Source: Altererythrobacter sp. H2 (GTDB taxonomy: Bacteria > Pseudomonadota > Alphaproteobacteria > Sphingomonadales > Sphingomonadaceae). From it: a stretch of DNA of 64,000 nucleotides. Below, one piece after another: positions 1-8,720 of this stretch. The DNA lies in the NCBI RefSeq assembly GCF_035319885.1, contig NZ_CP141285.1:496001-560000 (forward strand), read 5' to 3'. The notes below the pieces were generated by a model, which was not told the origin of the DNA, did no database searches, and worked only from the letters and a program-made list of their open reading frames with translations. Positions within the stretch are counted from its first letter, which is position 1; every line of letters begins with the position of its first letter. The translations under genes and the position numbers were made by a program.

Positions 1-281
1 GGCATCCCGCGCAGGCTTTCGTCCGCCTGAAGCAGGTCGAGCCGTTCGAACCGGCTTTGCTCGATCAGGTCGCGCGGGCGGCTGTCACGGTGGAACAGGG
101 ACATGGCCCGCGCTGTCCGCCGCGGCGGTGCGTCGAGCAGGAAACCGGCACCGCCCTGCTGGTCCAGATCCCACAGCAAGGTCGGATACTTGCCGACCTG
201 CGCGCAACGCCAGGCAAGATCGACCGCAAGCGTGGTTTTGCCCACGCCGCCCTTGACGCTGTAAACCGCGATGACCGGCAT
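1..281 (-). CDS. ParA/MinD-family ATPase, N-terminal part (runs off the window)
   Basis: Only the first 93 codons are present; the gene continues beyond base 1. Residues 7-16 read SVKGGVGKTT, the deviant Walker A motif of ParA/MinD/Soj ATPases, in which the first lysine is the family signature. A second nucleotide-site segment, WDLDQQGG, follows near residue 38 and corresponds to the A' aspartate region. Family members form ATP-dependent dimers on DNA or membrane and position plasmids, chromosomes or protein complexes. No ParB or par site is visible, so chromosome partitioning proper cannot be claimed; orphan ParA proteins are common. The start ATG is chosen because the Walker A motif lies within ten residues, as is usual, and a palindrome sits about 24 bases upstream. 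Confidence 0.82.
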   Translation of the reverse strand, partial: MPVIAVYSVKGGVGKTTLAVDLAWRCAQVGKYPTLLWDLDQQGGAGFLLDAPPRRTARAMSLFHRDSRPRDLIEQSRFERLDLLQADESLRGM

Positions 282-304
282 GGACTGCGACCCCCTGTTT
301 GCGC

Positions 305-322
305 CTAAGTGCTTATACTTAG
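305..322 (-). promoter_or_regulatory. Inverted repeat upstream of the ParA-like gene
   Basis: A six-base inverted repeat, CTAAGT-GCTTAT-ACTTAG, lies about 24 bases before the start of the ParA-like gene in otherwise GC-rich sequence. On the minus strand it contains TATAAG, which could serve as a -10 element. It could therefore be a promoter overlapped by an operator. No regulator gene is adjacent, and no convincing -35 element at 16-18 bases was found, so the role is inferred only from position and symmetry. Confidence 0.35.
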
Positions 323-482
323 CGGGGTTGCAAGCGGATTAACCATTGTGCCCGGCTGCGGGACAGAAATCGCTGGCCGATTCATGCCGCAACGCGTGCC
401 ATGGTCGAGGGCAACTTGATTGCAAATGAAACCGGGTTCAAGGCGGCAGCCAGCCAGTCCATCACTTGTTGAAGAGTCGCCG

Positions 483-3400
483 ATGCCGTCTCCCGCGCCG
501 CTTGATCGCCAAACCCTGCGCCTCGCCTACCGGCAGGAGGAGCAGGCCTGCCTGACCGAGCGTCTGCGCCAGGCCGCTCCTGCCAGTGCGGTCCACGCCG
601 AGGCTGCCGCCACTGCCAGTCGGCTGATCGCAGGCGCACGCCAGCGCAAGGCGAGCGGGCTCGATGCCTTCCTCCAGCAGTTCGGGCTCGATACCGAGGA
701 AGGCATCGCCCTGATGTGCCTCGCCGAAGCCCTGCTTCGGGTGCCCGATGCCGCCACCGCCGATGCGCTGATCCGCGACAAGCTCGGCCCGATCGACTGG
801 TCGGAGCACCTCGGCGAAAGCGGCTCGACCTTCGTCAACGCCGCCACGTTCTCGCTGATGCTGACGGGCGAAGTGCTGGAGCGGCCGGAAGATCACCAGC
901 GCGGCATGGGCGCAGCACTCAGGCGCGCGATCGGCCGGGTGGGCGAGCCGGTCATCCGCACCGCGACCTTGCAGGCGATGAAGATCCTCGGCGGGCAGTT
1001 CGTGTTCGGGCGGACCATCGACGAGGCACTCAAGCGGGCCGCACCCGAACGCGCGAAAGGCGTGACTCACAGCTTCGACATGCTGGGCGAAGCGGCGATG
1101 ACGATGGCCGATGCCGAACGCTATCGCCGGTCCTACGAGGCCGCGATTGACCGGCTGGCGCGCGAAACCGCCAGCGGGTTCCGCACCGCGCCGGGTATCT
1201 CGGTCAAGCTGTCGGCGCTCTATCCGCGCTACGACTTCTGGCACGCCGGGGCCGCGCTCGATCATCTGATACCAGTGGTGCGGGCGCTTGCCGCCAGGGC
1301 CCGCGATGCGGACATGCATTTCACCATCGATGCCGAGGAAGCGGAGCGGCTGGAGCCGTCGCTCGACCTGATCGAGGCGCTGGTCGCCGACGACGCGCTG
1401 TTCGCCCGGCCCGATGGCAGCCAGTGGGAAGGCTTCGGCCTGGCGGTGCAGGCCTACCAGAAGCGCGCGGTCCATGTCTGCGACTGGGCGGCCAGGCTGG
1501 CGCGGCGGCACGGGCGGCGGCTGATGGTCCGGCTGGTCAAGGGCGCTTACTGGGACAGCGAGATCAAGCTGAGCCAGGTGGGCGGTTTTGCCGATTACCC
1601 GGTGTTCACCCGCAAGGTCGCGACCGACGTGTCCTACCTCGCCTGCGCCGCGCGCCTGCTCGAAGCGAGCGACGTGATCTATCCCGCTTTCGCCACCCAC
1701 AACGCCTACACCATTGGCGCGATCAAGGCGCTCGCCGGTGAGCGGGAATTCGAATACCAGCGCCTCCACGGCATGGGCGAGGAAGTCTATGCCGAGCTTG
1801 CCCGGCTCGAAGGCAACCGCCCGACCCCGGTCCGCATTTACGCGCCGGTCGGCGGGCACAAGGACCTGCTCGCCTATCTGGTGCGCCGCCTGCTCGAAAA
1901 CGGGGCCAACTCCAGCTTCGTCAACCGCATGGGCGATGCCGAAGTGCCGGTGGCAGACCTGGTGACCGATCCGGTGGCGGACCTCGCCGCGCTCGAGCCG
2001 CTGCGCAATCCGGCCATCCCCCTGCCCGGCGCGATCTTCCCGGGGCGCACCAACAGCGCGGGCGTCGATCTGGCGGACCCGCTGGTACGCGGGCCATTGC
2101 TGGAGCGGCTACAGGCGCTTGAAGGCGTGATGTGGCAGGCGGAACCGACCGGGACTGCAGGCAAGCCGGGCCAGACCTGCGCCATTGTCAGCCCGCAGGC
2201 CCATGCCCGGCAGGTCGGGCTGGTAACCGAAGCGAGCCTGTCCGACATCGACCGCGCCCTTGCCGCCGCACAGGCGATCCAGCCCGGCTGGTGCGCGCTG
2301 GGCGGCGAAAAGCGCGCGCTGCTGCTGGAAGCGGCGGCCGACCTGTTCGAACAGCATACCGACGAATTCCTCAGCCTGTGCCAGCGCGAGGCCGGCAAGA
2401 CCCTGCTCGATTCCGTGCTGGAACTGCGCGAGGCGGTCGATTTCCTGCGTTACTACGCGGGCGAGGCACGCCGCCTGTTCAGCGCGCCTGTCCCGCTGCC
2501 CGGCCCGACGGGCGAGGAAAACCGCCTGAGCCATCACGGACGCGGGGTGTTCGCCACGATCAGCCCGTGGAACTTCCCGCTGGCGATCTTCATCGGCCCT
2601 GCCGCTGCCGCGCTGGCGGCGGGCAATGCCGTGGTGGCCAAGCCTGCCGAGCAGACCCCGCTGATCGCCAGTCTCGCCGTGCGTCTGTGCCACGAAGCCG
2701 GCATTCCGCAGGAGGTGTTCCAGCTCCTGCCCGGTGACGGCAAGGTCGGCGCGGCGATCACCTCCGATCCGCGCATTGCCGGGGTCGCGTTCACCGGTTC
2801 GACTGACACCGCCCGGGCGATCAACCGCAGCCTCGCCGCTCGCGAAGGGCCGCTCGGCATCCTGATTGCCGAGACCGGCGGGCAGAACGCGATGATCGTC
2901 GACAGCTCGGCCCTGCCCGAACAGGTGACGCGCGATGTGGTCGGCAGCGCCTTCCAGAGTGCGGGCCAGCGCTGCTCCGCCCTGCGGGTGCTCTACCTGC
3001 AGGAAGACGTGGCCGACCAGATGCTGGCGATGATCACCGGCGCGTTCGAGGCGCTGGTCATGGGCGATCCGGCCGATCCGGCAACCGACGTCGGCCCGGT
3101 GATCGACCGCGAGGCATGGGCTGCGCTGGAAGGCCATGTCGAGGCGATGCGGGCGGACGGGCACCGCGTCACCCGGCTGGGGGAATCGTCCGACGGGGAC
3201 GGCTGGTTCGTTGCCCCCACGATCATCGAGATTCCCTCGATCGCCGCGCTCGACCGCGAACATTTCGGACCTATCCTCCATGTCGTGCGTTTCCGCGCCG
3301 ACCAGCTGGAGCAGGTAATCGATGACATCAATGCCACCGGATACGGCCTCACCCTTGGCCTACACAGCCGCATTGCCGCCACCCGGCGGCTGGTCGAAGC

Positions 3401-3602
3401 ACGCGCGCGGGTGGGCAATTTCTACGTCAACCGCAACCAGATCGGCGCGGTGGTGGAAAGCCAGCCGTTCGGCGGGGAAGGCCTGTCGGGCACCGGGCCG
3501 AAGGCCGGCGGGCCGCATTACGTCGCCCGCTTCGCAACCGAACGGGTTGTCTGCATCGACACCACAGCGGCGGGCGGGAATGCCAGCCTGCTGGCCAGCT
3601 GA
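483..3602 (+). CDS. putA: Bifunctional proline dehydrogenase / L-glutamate gamma-semialdehyde dehydrogenase (PutA)
   Basis: This 1039-residue enzyme oxidises proline to glutamate in two steps: FAD-dependent proline dehydrogenase, then NAD-dependent P5C/glutamate semialdehyde dehydrogenase, with electrons going to the quinone pool. The N-terminal half carries the PRODH barrel (ISVKLSALYPRY near residue 240 and the YQKRA region). The C-terminal half is an aldehyde dehydrogenase with FTGSTDTAR, catalytic Glu797 (ETGGQ) and nucleophile Cys831 (AGQRCSA). It lacks the N-terminal ribbon-helix-helix DNA-binding domain and the long C-terminal extension of E. coli PutA (1320 aa), so it should not autorepress. 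An in-frame ATG 63 bases upstream exists, but the segment between it and MPSPAPLDRQ does not look like PutA. GAAGAG precedes the chosen start. Confidence 0.97.
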   Translation: MPSPAPLDRQTLRLAYRQEEQACLTERLRQAAPASAVHAEAAATASRLIAGARQRKASGLDAFLQQFGLDTEEGIALMCLAEALLRVPDAATADALIRDKLGPIDWSEHLGESGSTFVNAATFSLMLTGEVLERPEDHQRGMGAALRRAIGRVGEPVIRTATLQAMKILGGQFVFGRTIDEALKRAAPERAKGVTHSFDMLGEAAMTMADAERYRRSYEAAIDRLARETASGFRTAPGISVKLSALYPRYDFWHAGAALDHLIPVVRALAARARDADMHFTIDAEEAERLEPSLDLIEALVADDALFARPDGSQWEGFGLAVQAYQKRAVHVCDWAARLARRHGRRLMVRLVKGAYWDSEIKLSQVGGFADYPVFTRKVATDVSYLACAARLLEASDVIYPAFATHNAYTIGAIKALAGEREFEYQRLHGMGEEVYAELARLEGNRPTPVRIYAPVGGHKDLLAYLVRRLLENGANSSFVNRMGDAEVPVADLVTDPVADLAALEPLRNPAIPLPGAIFPGRTNSAGVDLADPLVRGPLLERLQALEGVMWQAEPTGTAGKPGQTCAIVSPQAHARQVGLVTEASLSDIDRALAAAQAIQPGWCALGGEKRALLLEAAADLFEQHTDEFLSLCQREAGKTLLDSVLELREAVDFLRYYAGEARRLFSAPVPLPGPTGEENRLSHHGRGVFATISPWNFPLAIFIGPAAAALAAGNAVVAKPAEQTPLIASLAVRLCHEAGIPQEVFQLLPGDGKVGAAITSDPRIAGVAFTGSTDTARAINRSLAAREGPLGILIAETGGQNAMIVDSSALPEQVTRDVVGSAFQSAGQRCSALRVLYLQEDVADQMLAMITGAFEALVMGDPADPATDVGPVIDREAWAALEGHVEAMRADGHRVTRLGESSDGDGWFVAPTIIEIPSIAALDREHFGPILHVVRFRADQLEQVIDDINATGYGLTLGLHSRIAATRRLVEARARVGNFYVNRNQIGAVVESQPFGGEGLSGTGPKAGGPHYVARFATERVVCIDTTAAGGNASLLAS

Positions 3603-3650
3603 GCCCGCGGGGTTTGCCGGATGCGGCCCGGGCTTGCTAAGGGTGGCGGG

Positions 3651-4184
3651 ATGAATCGCTTTCTTGCTACCCTGCTGGCGCTGATCGCGCTCGCCTGGCC
3701 CGGCGCTGCCAGTGCCGACGTGCTGATGAGCTTCCATTCGTTCAGCGGCTCCGTCTTCTCCGGGCGCTATCCGCATACCTTCATCGTCCTTGAAGGCACG
3801 CTGGACGCAACCGGAGAGCGGGTCAGCGAGAACTACGGTTTCACCGCGAAGGAGGTCAGCCGCGCGGTGCTGCAGGGGCCGGTCGAGCACGCGATCCAGG
3901 TCGAGCCGGCGAAATACATCAAATCGACCAAGCGCCACTTCACCGTCAAGCTGAGCGATGCGCAGTACCGCCGGGTCAGGGCAGAGGTGGAACGCTGGCG
4001 CACCGCGCCGGGCAAGTACTACGATCTGGATCGGCGCAACTGCCTCCACTTCGTTGGCGCCATGGCCGAAATCGTCGGGATCAAGGTGGTCTATCCCCAG
4101 TCGATGCTGCGCAAGCCGCGCCAGTGGCTCGACCACCTCGGCAAGCTCAACCCCTGGCTCGCGCCGCCCCGAAAGCGGCGTTGA
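3651..4184 (+). CDS. Secreted/periplasmic protein of unknown function with an Asn-Cys motif
   Basis: A 177-residue protein that I do not recognise by name. Residues 1-22 form a typical signal peptide ([22 protein letters not shown]) with an Ala-x-Ala cleavage site before DVLMSF, so export to the periplasm is likely. The mature part is about 155 residues, basic at the C-terminus (PPRKRR). It contains [17 protein letters not shown] near residue 125. The N-C-x-x-F/H arrangement resembles the nucleophile segment of permuted papain-like or NlpC/P60-related proteins, with HTFIVLEG near residue 44 as a possible His partner; this is inference only. The start is placed after GGGTGGCGGG and at the signal peptide; an upstream in-frame ATG would bury the signal. 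It lies 48 bases after putA, but no functional link is evident. Confidence 0.75.
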   Translation: MNRFLATLLALIALAWPGAASADVLMSFHSFSGSVFSGRYPHTFIVLEGTLDATGERVSENYGFTAKEVSRAVLQGPVEHAIQVEPAKYIKSTKRHFTVKLSDAQYRRVRAEVERWRTAPGKYYDLDRRNCLHFVGAMAEIVGIKVVYPQSMLRKPRQWLDHLGKLNPWLAPPRKRR

Positions 4185-4290
4185 TTTCGAGGCGGGGCGG
4201 GAGGTTTGCGTCCGCCACAAGAATGCAAGTAACGGGGGACAGTGCGCGCGCCATCTTGCCCGCGCGCGCCGGCTCGGGAATCACATCGCC

Positions 4291-4845
4291 ATGGCGATTC
4301 TCTCAGACAAATGGATCCGCACCCAGGCGCTCGAACACGGCATGATCGAGCCGTTCGTGGAGGCGCAGCGGCGCGAAGGCTGCATCTCCTATGGCCTGTC
4401 GAGCTATGGCTACGACGCGCGGGTGGCGCCCGAGTTCAAGATCTTCACCAACGTCGATTCCAGCGTGGTCGATCCCAAGCAGTTCGACCCGAAGAGCTTC
4501 GTCGACCGTGAGACCGATGTCTGCATCATCCCGCCCAACAGCTTCGCGCTGGCCCGCACGGTGGAATATTTCCGCGTGCCGGAAGATGTGCTGGTGATCT
4601 GCCTCGGCAAATCGACCTACGCGCGGTGCGGGATCATCGTCAATGTCACCCCGCTGGAGCCGGGCTGGGAAGGGCACGTGACGCTGGAGTTCTCCAACAC
4701 CACCCCGCTGCCCGCGAAAATCTACGCCAACGAAGGCGCCTGCCAGTTCCTGTTCCTGCAGGGCAACGAGCGGTGCGAGACCAGCTACAAGGACCGCGCC
4801 GGCAAATACATGGGCCAGCGCGGCGTGACCCTGCCGCGGCTTTAG
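4291..4845 (+). CDS. dcd: dCTP deaminase
   Basis: Dcd deaminates dCTP to dUTP, supplying dUMP for thymidylate synthesis. The 184-residue length matches the family (E. coli Dcd is 193). Diagnostic segments are the [12 protein letters not shown] motif, which binds the triphosphate, and GHVTLEFSN, whose glutamate is the catalytic base, followed by [11 protein letters not shown]. The C-terminus [13 protein letters not shown] is the nucleotide-covering tail. The ATG is chosen at [10 protein letters not shown], the conserved N-terminus; open frame extends further upstream but is unlike the family. It is apparently monocistronic. Confidence 0.96.
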   Translation: MAILSDKWIRTQALEHGMIEPFVEAQRREGCISYGLSSYGYDARVAPEFKIFTNVDSSVVDPKQFDPKSFVDRETDVCIIPPNSFALARTVEYFRVPEDVLVICLGKSTYARCGIIVNVTPLEPGWEGHVTLEFSNTTPLPAKIYANEGACQFLFLQGNERCETSYKDRAGKYMGQRGVTLPRL

Positions 4846-4941
4846 ACCTGCCCCGTGCACGGGATCACGCAGCCTTTTCCTACACCGCGCTTACCTGTTA
4901 TGAACCGCAGAACGCTTGGGGCAGGGCTGCCCGGCCAACCT

Positions 4942-4959
4942 CTGCCCCCCGGGGGGCAG
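4942..4959. repeat. Perfect 18-bp GC palindrome
   Basis: CTGCCCCCCGGGGGGCAG is exactly self-complementary, with no loop. It stands in the 280-base interval between dcd and the reductase gene at 5126. It is not followed by a T-run, so it is not a standard intrinsic terminator, though it could end dcd transcription by another route or bind a dimeric protein. The symmetry is directly visible; the function is unknown. Confidence 0.5.
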
Positions 4960-5030
4960 TCAATTGGCAGGAGGCCCGAGCAAGGGCAGAAAATTATTTT
5001 TAATCAGTATGATGAATGTACAGAGCGAAA

Positions 5031-5066
5031 TTGACAGGGTGTCAAGTTCGTCAAGCAAGTGTCAAG
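5031..5066 (+). promoter_or_regulatory. Palindromic operator candidate with GTCAAG repeats
   Basis: TTGACA-GGG-TGTCAA is a perfect 15-bp palindrome at 5031-5045. GTCAAG occurs at 5041, 5050 and 5061, so the right half of the palindrome is echoed twice at 9- and 11-base spacing. It sits in an AT-richer patch (ATTATTTTTAATCAG lies just upstream), 60-95 bases before the reductase start codon. Short symmetric sites of this shape are typical of TetR-, GntR- or MarR-type repressors. No regulator gene is adjacent, so the binder is unknown. Confidence 0.42.
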
Positions 5067-5125
5067 TCTTCCGGTGCCCGTTCACCGCACTGTGCCGTAT
5101 CTGATCCGACCCGAGGAGAATCCGC

Positions 5126-6307
5126 ATGACCCGTGACCCGCGTGAATTCGACATCATCGTTTATGGCGCCACCGGCTATACCGGCCGTCTCGTGGCCGAA
5201 CATTTCGTGCGCGAATATGCGGGCAACGCGGATGCCCCAAAATGGGCAATGGCCGGGCGCAGCCTGACCAAGCTGCAGGAAGTGCGCGACGCAATCGGCG
5301 CGCCTGCGGATACCCCGTTGGTGGTCGCCGATGCCGACGATCCGGCCAGCCTCGACGCGATGTGCGGCCGTACGAAAGTCGTCCTGACTACAGTTGGTCC
5401 GTACCAGCTCTATGGCGATGCGCTGGTGTCCGCCTGCGTCAAGACCGGGACCGACTATGCCGACCTGTGCGGCGAACCGGCGTGGATGCGCGAGCAGATC
5501 GACCTGCACCACGAAGCGGCCAAAGCCAGCGGGGCGCGGATCTGCTTTTCCAGCGGGTTCGATTCGATCCCGTTCGATCTGGGCGTGCTGATGTTGCAGC
5601 AGGAGGCAAAGGCCCGATTCGGCAAGGCCGCGCCGCGGGTGCGCGGGCGGGTCCGCTCGATGCAGGGCACCTTCTCCGGCGGCACGGCGGCCAGCCTGAC
5701 CGCCACGGTCAAGGCGGCAGCGAAGAACCCCTCGATCATCAAGGTGCTCAACAATCCGTTCGGCCTGACCCCCGGCTTTGAAGGCGCTGACCAGCCCTCC
5801 GGCATGATGCCGCATTACGAGGAAGACCTGGGCCGCTGGGCCGCACCCTTCATCATGGCGACGATCAACACCAAGAATGTCCACCGGACCAACTTCCTGC
5901 TCGGCCACCCCTGGGGCAGCGACTTCCAGTATGACGAAATGATGCTGACCAGCCCGGGCGAAGCCGGGAAGGCGGCGGCCAATGCCGTGGTCGAGATGCT
6001 CAAGAACCCGTTTGGCGCCAAGCCGCCCAAGCCGGGCGAGGGGCCGACCCCGGAGGAACGCGAGAACGGTTTCTATGACGTGGTGTTCGTCGGCGAGATG
6101 CCGGGCGGGGAAACGATCCGGTACGGCGTCAAGGGCCGCTACGATCCGGGTTATGGCTCGACCAGCCGGATGCTGGCGGAAACCGGGATGGCGCTGCTGG
6201 AGAGCGAGGCCGAAGGCGGCGTCGGCACGCCGGGCGCGTTCCTGGGCGAAGCTCTGGTCGAGCGCCTGCGGACGCACGCCGAGATCAGCTTCGCAGTGGA
6301 AGACTGA
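5126..6307 (+). CDS. Saccharopine dehydrogenase-like NAD(P)-binding reductase
   Basis: A 393-residue protein of the saccharopine dehydrogenase NADP-binding family, the group that includes the mycobacterial trans-acting enoyl reductases. The N-terminal Rossmann motif is YGATGYTGRLVAEHF (residues 12-26), followed by WAMAGRS, VVADADDP and TTVGPYQLYG, all characteristic of the family. YADLCGEPAW and the Ser-Gly-Phe-Asp-Ser-Ile-Pro-Phe-Asp segment (SSGFDSIPFDLG) continue the pattern. Saccharopine metabolism itself is unlikely; a lipid or enone reductase role is the family-level expectation. GAGGAG ends 8 bases upstream of the ATG. It has its own upstream palindrome and is convergent with the following TonB receptor gene. 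Confidence 0.88.
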   Translation: MTRDPREFDIIVYGATGYTGRLVAEHFVREYAGNADAPKWAMAGRSLTKLQEVRDAIGAPADTPLVVADADDPASLDAMCGRTKVVLTTVGPYQLYGDALVSACVKTGTDYADLCGEPAWMREQIDLHHEAAKASGARICFSSGFDSIPFDLGVLMLQQEAKARFGKAAPRVRGRVRSMQGTFSGGTAASLTATVKAAAKNPSIIKVLNNPFGLTPGFEGADQPSGMMPHYEEDLGRWAAPFIMATINTKNVHRTNFLLGHPWGSDFQYDEMMLTSPGEAGKAAANAVVEMLKNPFGAKPPKPGEGPTPEERENGFYDVVFVGEMPGGETIRYGVKGRYDPGYGSTSRMLAETGMALLESEAEGGVGTPGAFLGEALVERLRTHAEISFAVED

Positions 6308-6385
6308 TCCCGGCGACGCTTGCCGGGTTCACGGATGTGAACTGGCAGACCCGGGGGGGTGGTCCGATCCCCGAATGTGGGCGCC

Positions 6386-8575
6386 TTAGAAGCTGGTCCT
6401 GACGCTCAGCCGCACGTTGCGGCCAGCCAGCGGGACGAAGTCCTTGGTGAAGCTGGCGTGGCGGCGGGCCGTCACGTCGAACAGGTTGTTGCCCTGCAGC
6501 AGCACGGTCACATTCCTGTCCCCGCGGAAGGGTTTCCACGCGATCGAGGCGTTGACCAGGGTGAAGCTCTCGGTCGGCGTTTCGAAGGCAGTCACGCGAT
6601 CCTGGCCGTCAAACCATTCGACCTCGCCGCGCACCTCGAACCGCTCGGTCTGGGCTTCCAGTGCACCGAGCAGCCGCAGCGGCGGGATGCGCGGCAGCGG
6701 GGTGCCGTCTGACAGTTCGGCCTTGATGTAGTCGCCCCGCAGATCGGCGATCAGCCGGAACGGGCCGCTGTCGACGATCGGCACGCTGACTTCGCCTTCG
6801 ACGCCCATGTAGTCGACATCGCCCTGCAGGTATTCGAACACCGGCAGTTCGTCCTCTTCCAGGCCTGTTTCGTTGAGGTAGATGAAGTTGTCGAACCAGT
6901 TGCGATAGACCGCCACGTTGACGCTGACCGGACCGACCCGGCCGCGCACGAAGGCCTCTACGCCCCAGGCCCGTTCGGTGGTGAGGTCGGGATTGCCGAT
7001 TTCGAAGGCCTGGGTCGCGATATGCGGTCCGTTGGAATAGAGCTCTTCCGCGCTGGGCGCGCGCTCGGCGCGGTGGCCGGTCACCCCGAAGCGCAGGCCC
7101 TGCTCGGTTTCATGGGCCAGGCCGACCGCGCCCGAAAAGGTATCGAACGACCGTGCTGCGCCGATCACGCGCGATTCCACATCGGTGGTTTCGTATCGGC
7201 CAGCCAGTTCAAGCTGGACCGGGCCGAGCGGAACTTCCTGCAGGCCGAACACCGCGAACTGGTCGGTGCGGTTCTTCGGGACATAGGCCTCTGCCCCGAA
7301 GGCATCGAAATCGCGGTAATAGTACTGCACGCCCAGCGACCCGCGCCAGCCGTTGCGGTTGGCCTGTTCCAGCACCGCGCGCGCTTCCATGCCCTTGACG
7401 TCGAACACGGTGCCGACCTCGTCGCCCTCGAACTCGGTGTGGGTATAGTTGGAATAGCCCACCCGCGTGTTCAGGGCTTCGAAGAACCCGTTGCCAAGTG
7501 CCAGCCGCCCGCGCAGGTCGGCGCGGAACTGCCTCAGGTCGATGGTGACGTTTTCGTTCTCTTCGCCTTCCTCGCCTTCATGTTCTTCGCCCCCGTGTTC
7601 TTCACCCCCGTGCTCCTCTTCCTCGCCGTGGTGATGCCCGGCACCGGGGCGCATCGGCACGCCGTAGCGGGTGTCGTACCAGCCGATTGCGGCACCCAGG
7701 GTGCTTTCGCCGGCAAAGAAGGCGAAGCCGGTGTTGGCTGACCAGGTGCGGGTCGCGCTGTTGGCCAGAGTGCCGCGCGCGTTGGCCGCTTCGCGCAGCT
7801 CTTCGGCCTCTTCCAGTTCGCCTTCTTCCTCTTCCTCGTCGGCCTCGGCCAGCAGCTCGGCGCGCAGGCCGTCCGCCACCACGAAGCCGGGGACGCGCAT
7901 GTCGTCGGTCTCGCGCCAGCCGCCGCTGGCGTGGAAGACGAAGTTCTGGCCCAGCGGGACGTCGAGCGAGGCGCCGGCCTCACGCAGGTCGAACGCGGTA
8001 TCGATCGCGCCGGCGGTATCGAGATGGAACGGCTCGGTCATGCGGCGCAGCGGGATGCGCTTGTCGATCACGTTGACCGCGCCGCCAATCGCCTGGCTAC
8101 CGAACAGCAGCACCGCCGGGCCGCGCAGGACCTCGATCCGTTCCGCGGTCAGCGGGTCGATCGTGGTGGCATGGTCGACCGAGGTGTTGGAGACGTCGGT
8201 CGTGCCGATGCCGTCAACCAGCACCCGCACCCGTTCCCCCTGGAACCCGCGCAGGACCGGGCGTGATGCACCGGGCGAGAAGCTGGTGGCGGAAACGCCC
8301 GGCAACTTCACCAGCATGTCGCCGATCTGGCCTTCGTGATTGCGCTGGAGGTCCGCACCTTCCAGCACCGAAGTGCCTGCCAGCACGTCCAGCTGAGTCA
8401 CGCCGATGGCGCTGACGACAATTTCCCCCGAGCCGTCAACCGAGCGGTCATGGAGATCATCTGCCGGTTTGTCCTGCTGGGCCAGCACAGGGGCCGAAAC
8501 GAGCGCTGCCGCGACAGAAAGGAGAGAGAGGGCGGGCGAGATGGCGCGGTTGCGCGCTGATGAATGATACAACAT
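6386..8575 (-). CDS. TonB-dependent outer-membrane receptor with a His/Glu-rich loop (ZnuD-like)
   Basis: A 729-residue outer-membrane receptor. A signal peptide ending ALVSAPVLAQQ precedes a plug domain (VTQLDVLAGTSVLEGADL; RVLVDGIGTTDVSNTS; IEVLRGPAVLLFGSQAIGG) and a long beta-barrel that ends in a terminal aromatic (LSVRTSF). Two charged insertions stand out: an Asp/Glu-rich stretch near residue 250 and a His/Glu/Gly-rich loop near residue 325 (GAGHHHGEEEEHGGEEHGG). His-rich extracellular loops are a feature of zinc and other divalent-metal receptors such as Neisseria ZnuD, which has a similar length; the metal assignment is inference. The ATG at MLYHSSARN starts a proper signal peptide; an upstream in-frame ATG does not. 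Confidence 0.9.
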   Translation of the reverse strand: MLYHSSARNRAISPALSLLSVAAALVSAPVLAQQDKPADDLHDRSVDGSGEIVVSAIGVTQLDVLAGTSVLEGADLQRNHEGQIGDMLVKLPGVSATSFSPGASRPVLRGFQGERVRVLVDGIGTTDVSNTSVDHATTIDPLTAERIEVLRGPAVLLFGSQAIGGAVNVIDKRIPLRRMTEPFHLDTAGAIDTAFDLREAGASLDVPLGQNFVFHASGGWRETDDMRVPGFVVADGLRAELLAEADEEEEEGELEEAEELREAANARGTLANSATRTWSANTGFAFFAGESTLGAAIGWYDTRYGVPMRPGAGHHHGEEEEHGGEEHGGEEHEGEEGEENENVTIDLRQFRADLRGRLALGNGFFEALNTRVGYSNYTHTEFEGDEVGTVFDVKGMEARAVLEQANRNGWRGSLGVQYYYRDFDAFGAEAYVPKNRTDQFAVFGLQEVPLGPVQLELAGRYETTDVESRVIGAARSFDTFSGAVGLAHETEQGLRFGVTGHRAERAPSAEELYSNGPHIATQAFEIGNPDLTTERAWGVEAFVRGRVGPVSVNVAVYRNWFDNFIYLNETGLEEDELPVFEYLQGDVDYMGVEGEVSVPIVDSGPFRLIADLRGDYIKAELSDGTPLPRIPPLRLLGALEAQTERFEVRGEVEWFDGQDRVTAFETPTESFTLVNASIAWKPFRGDRNVTVLLQGNNLFDVTARRHASFTKDFVPLAGRNVRLSVRTSF

Positions 8576-8578
8576 AAC
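8562..8578 (-). promoter_or_regulatory. Weak Zur-box-like sequence over the receptor start
   Basis: On the minus strand the receptor start lies in GTTATGTTGTATCATTC. The left half, GTTATGTT, matches the half-site of Fur-superfamily Zur boxes, whose general form is ATGTTATA-n-TATAACAT. The right half is degenerate. It would be in keeping with a zinc receptor, but it overlaps the ATG, which is an awkward place for an operator. Confidence 0.18.
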
Positions 8579-8720
8579 GCAGGCCGTTAGCGATCCTGGG
8601 GCGGGAAGAAAAGCGCTTTCGGCAGGACGACGATTTCGCACGACAAGCGGCGGCGGGCACCGCAGTGTCGGCTGCTGTCAGTGCGATCGGGCAGGACAAA
8701 GCCGCGCAGGAATGCCCGTG

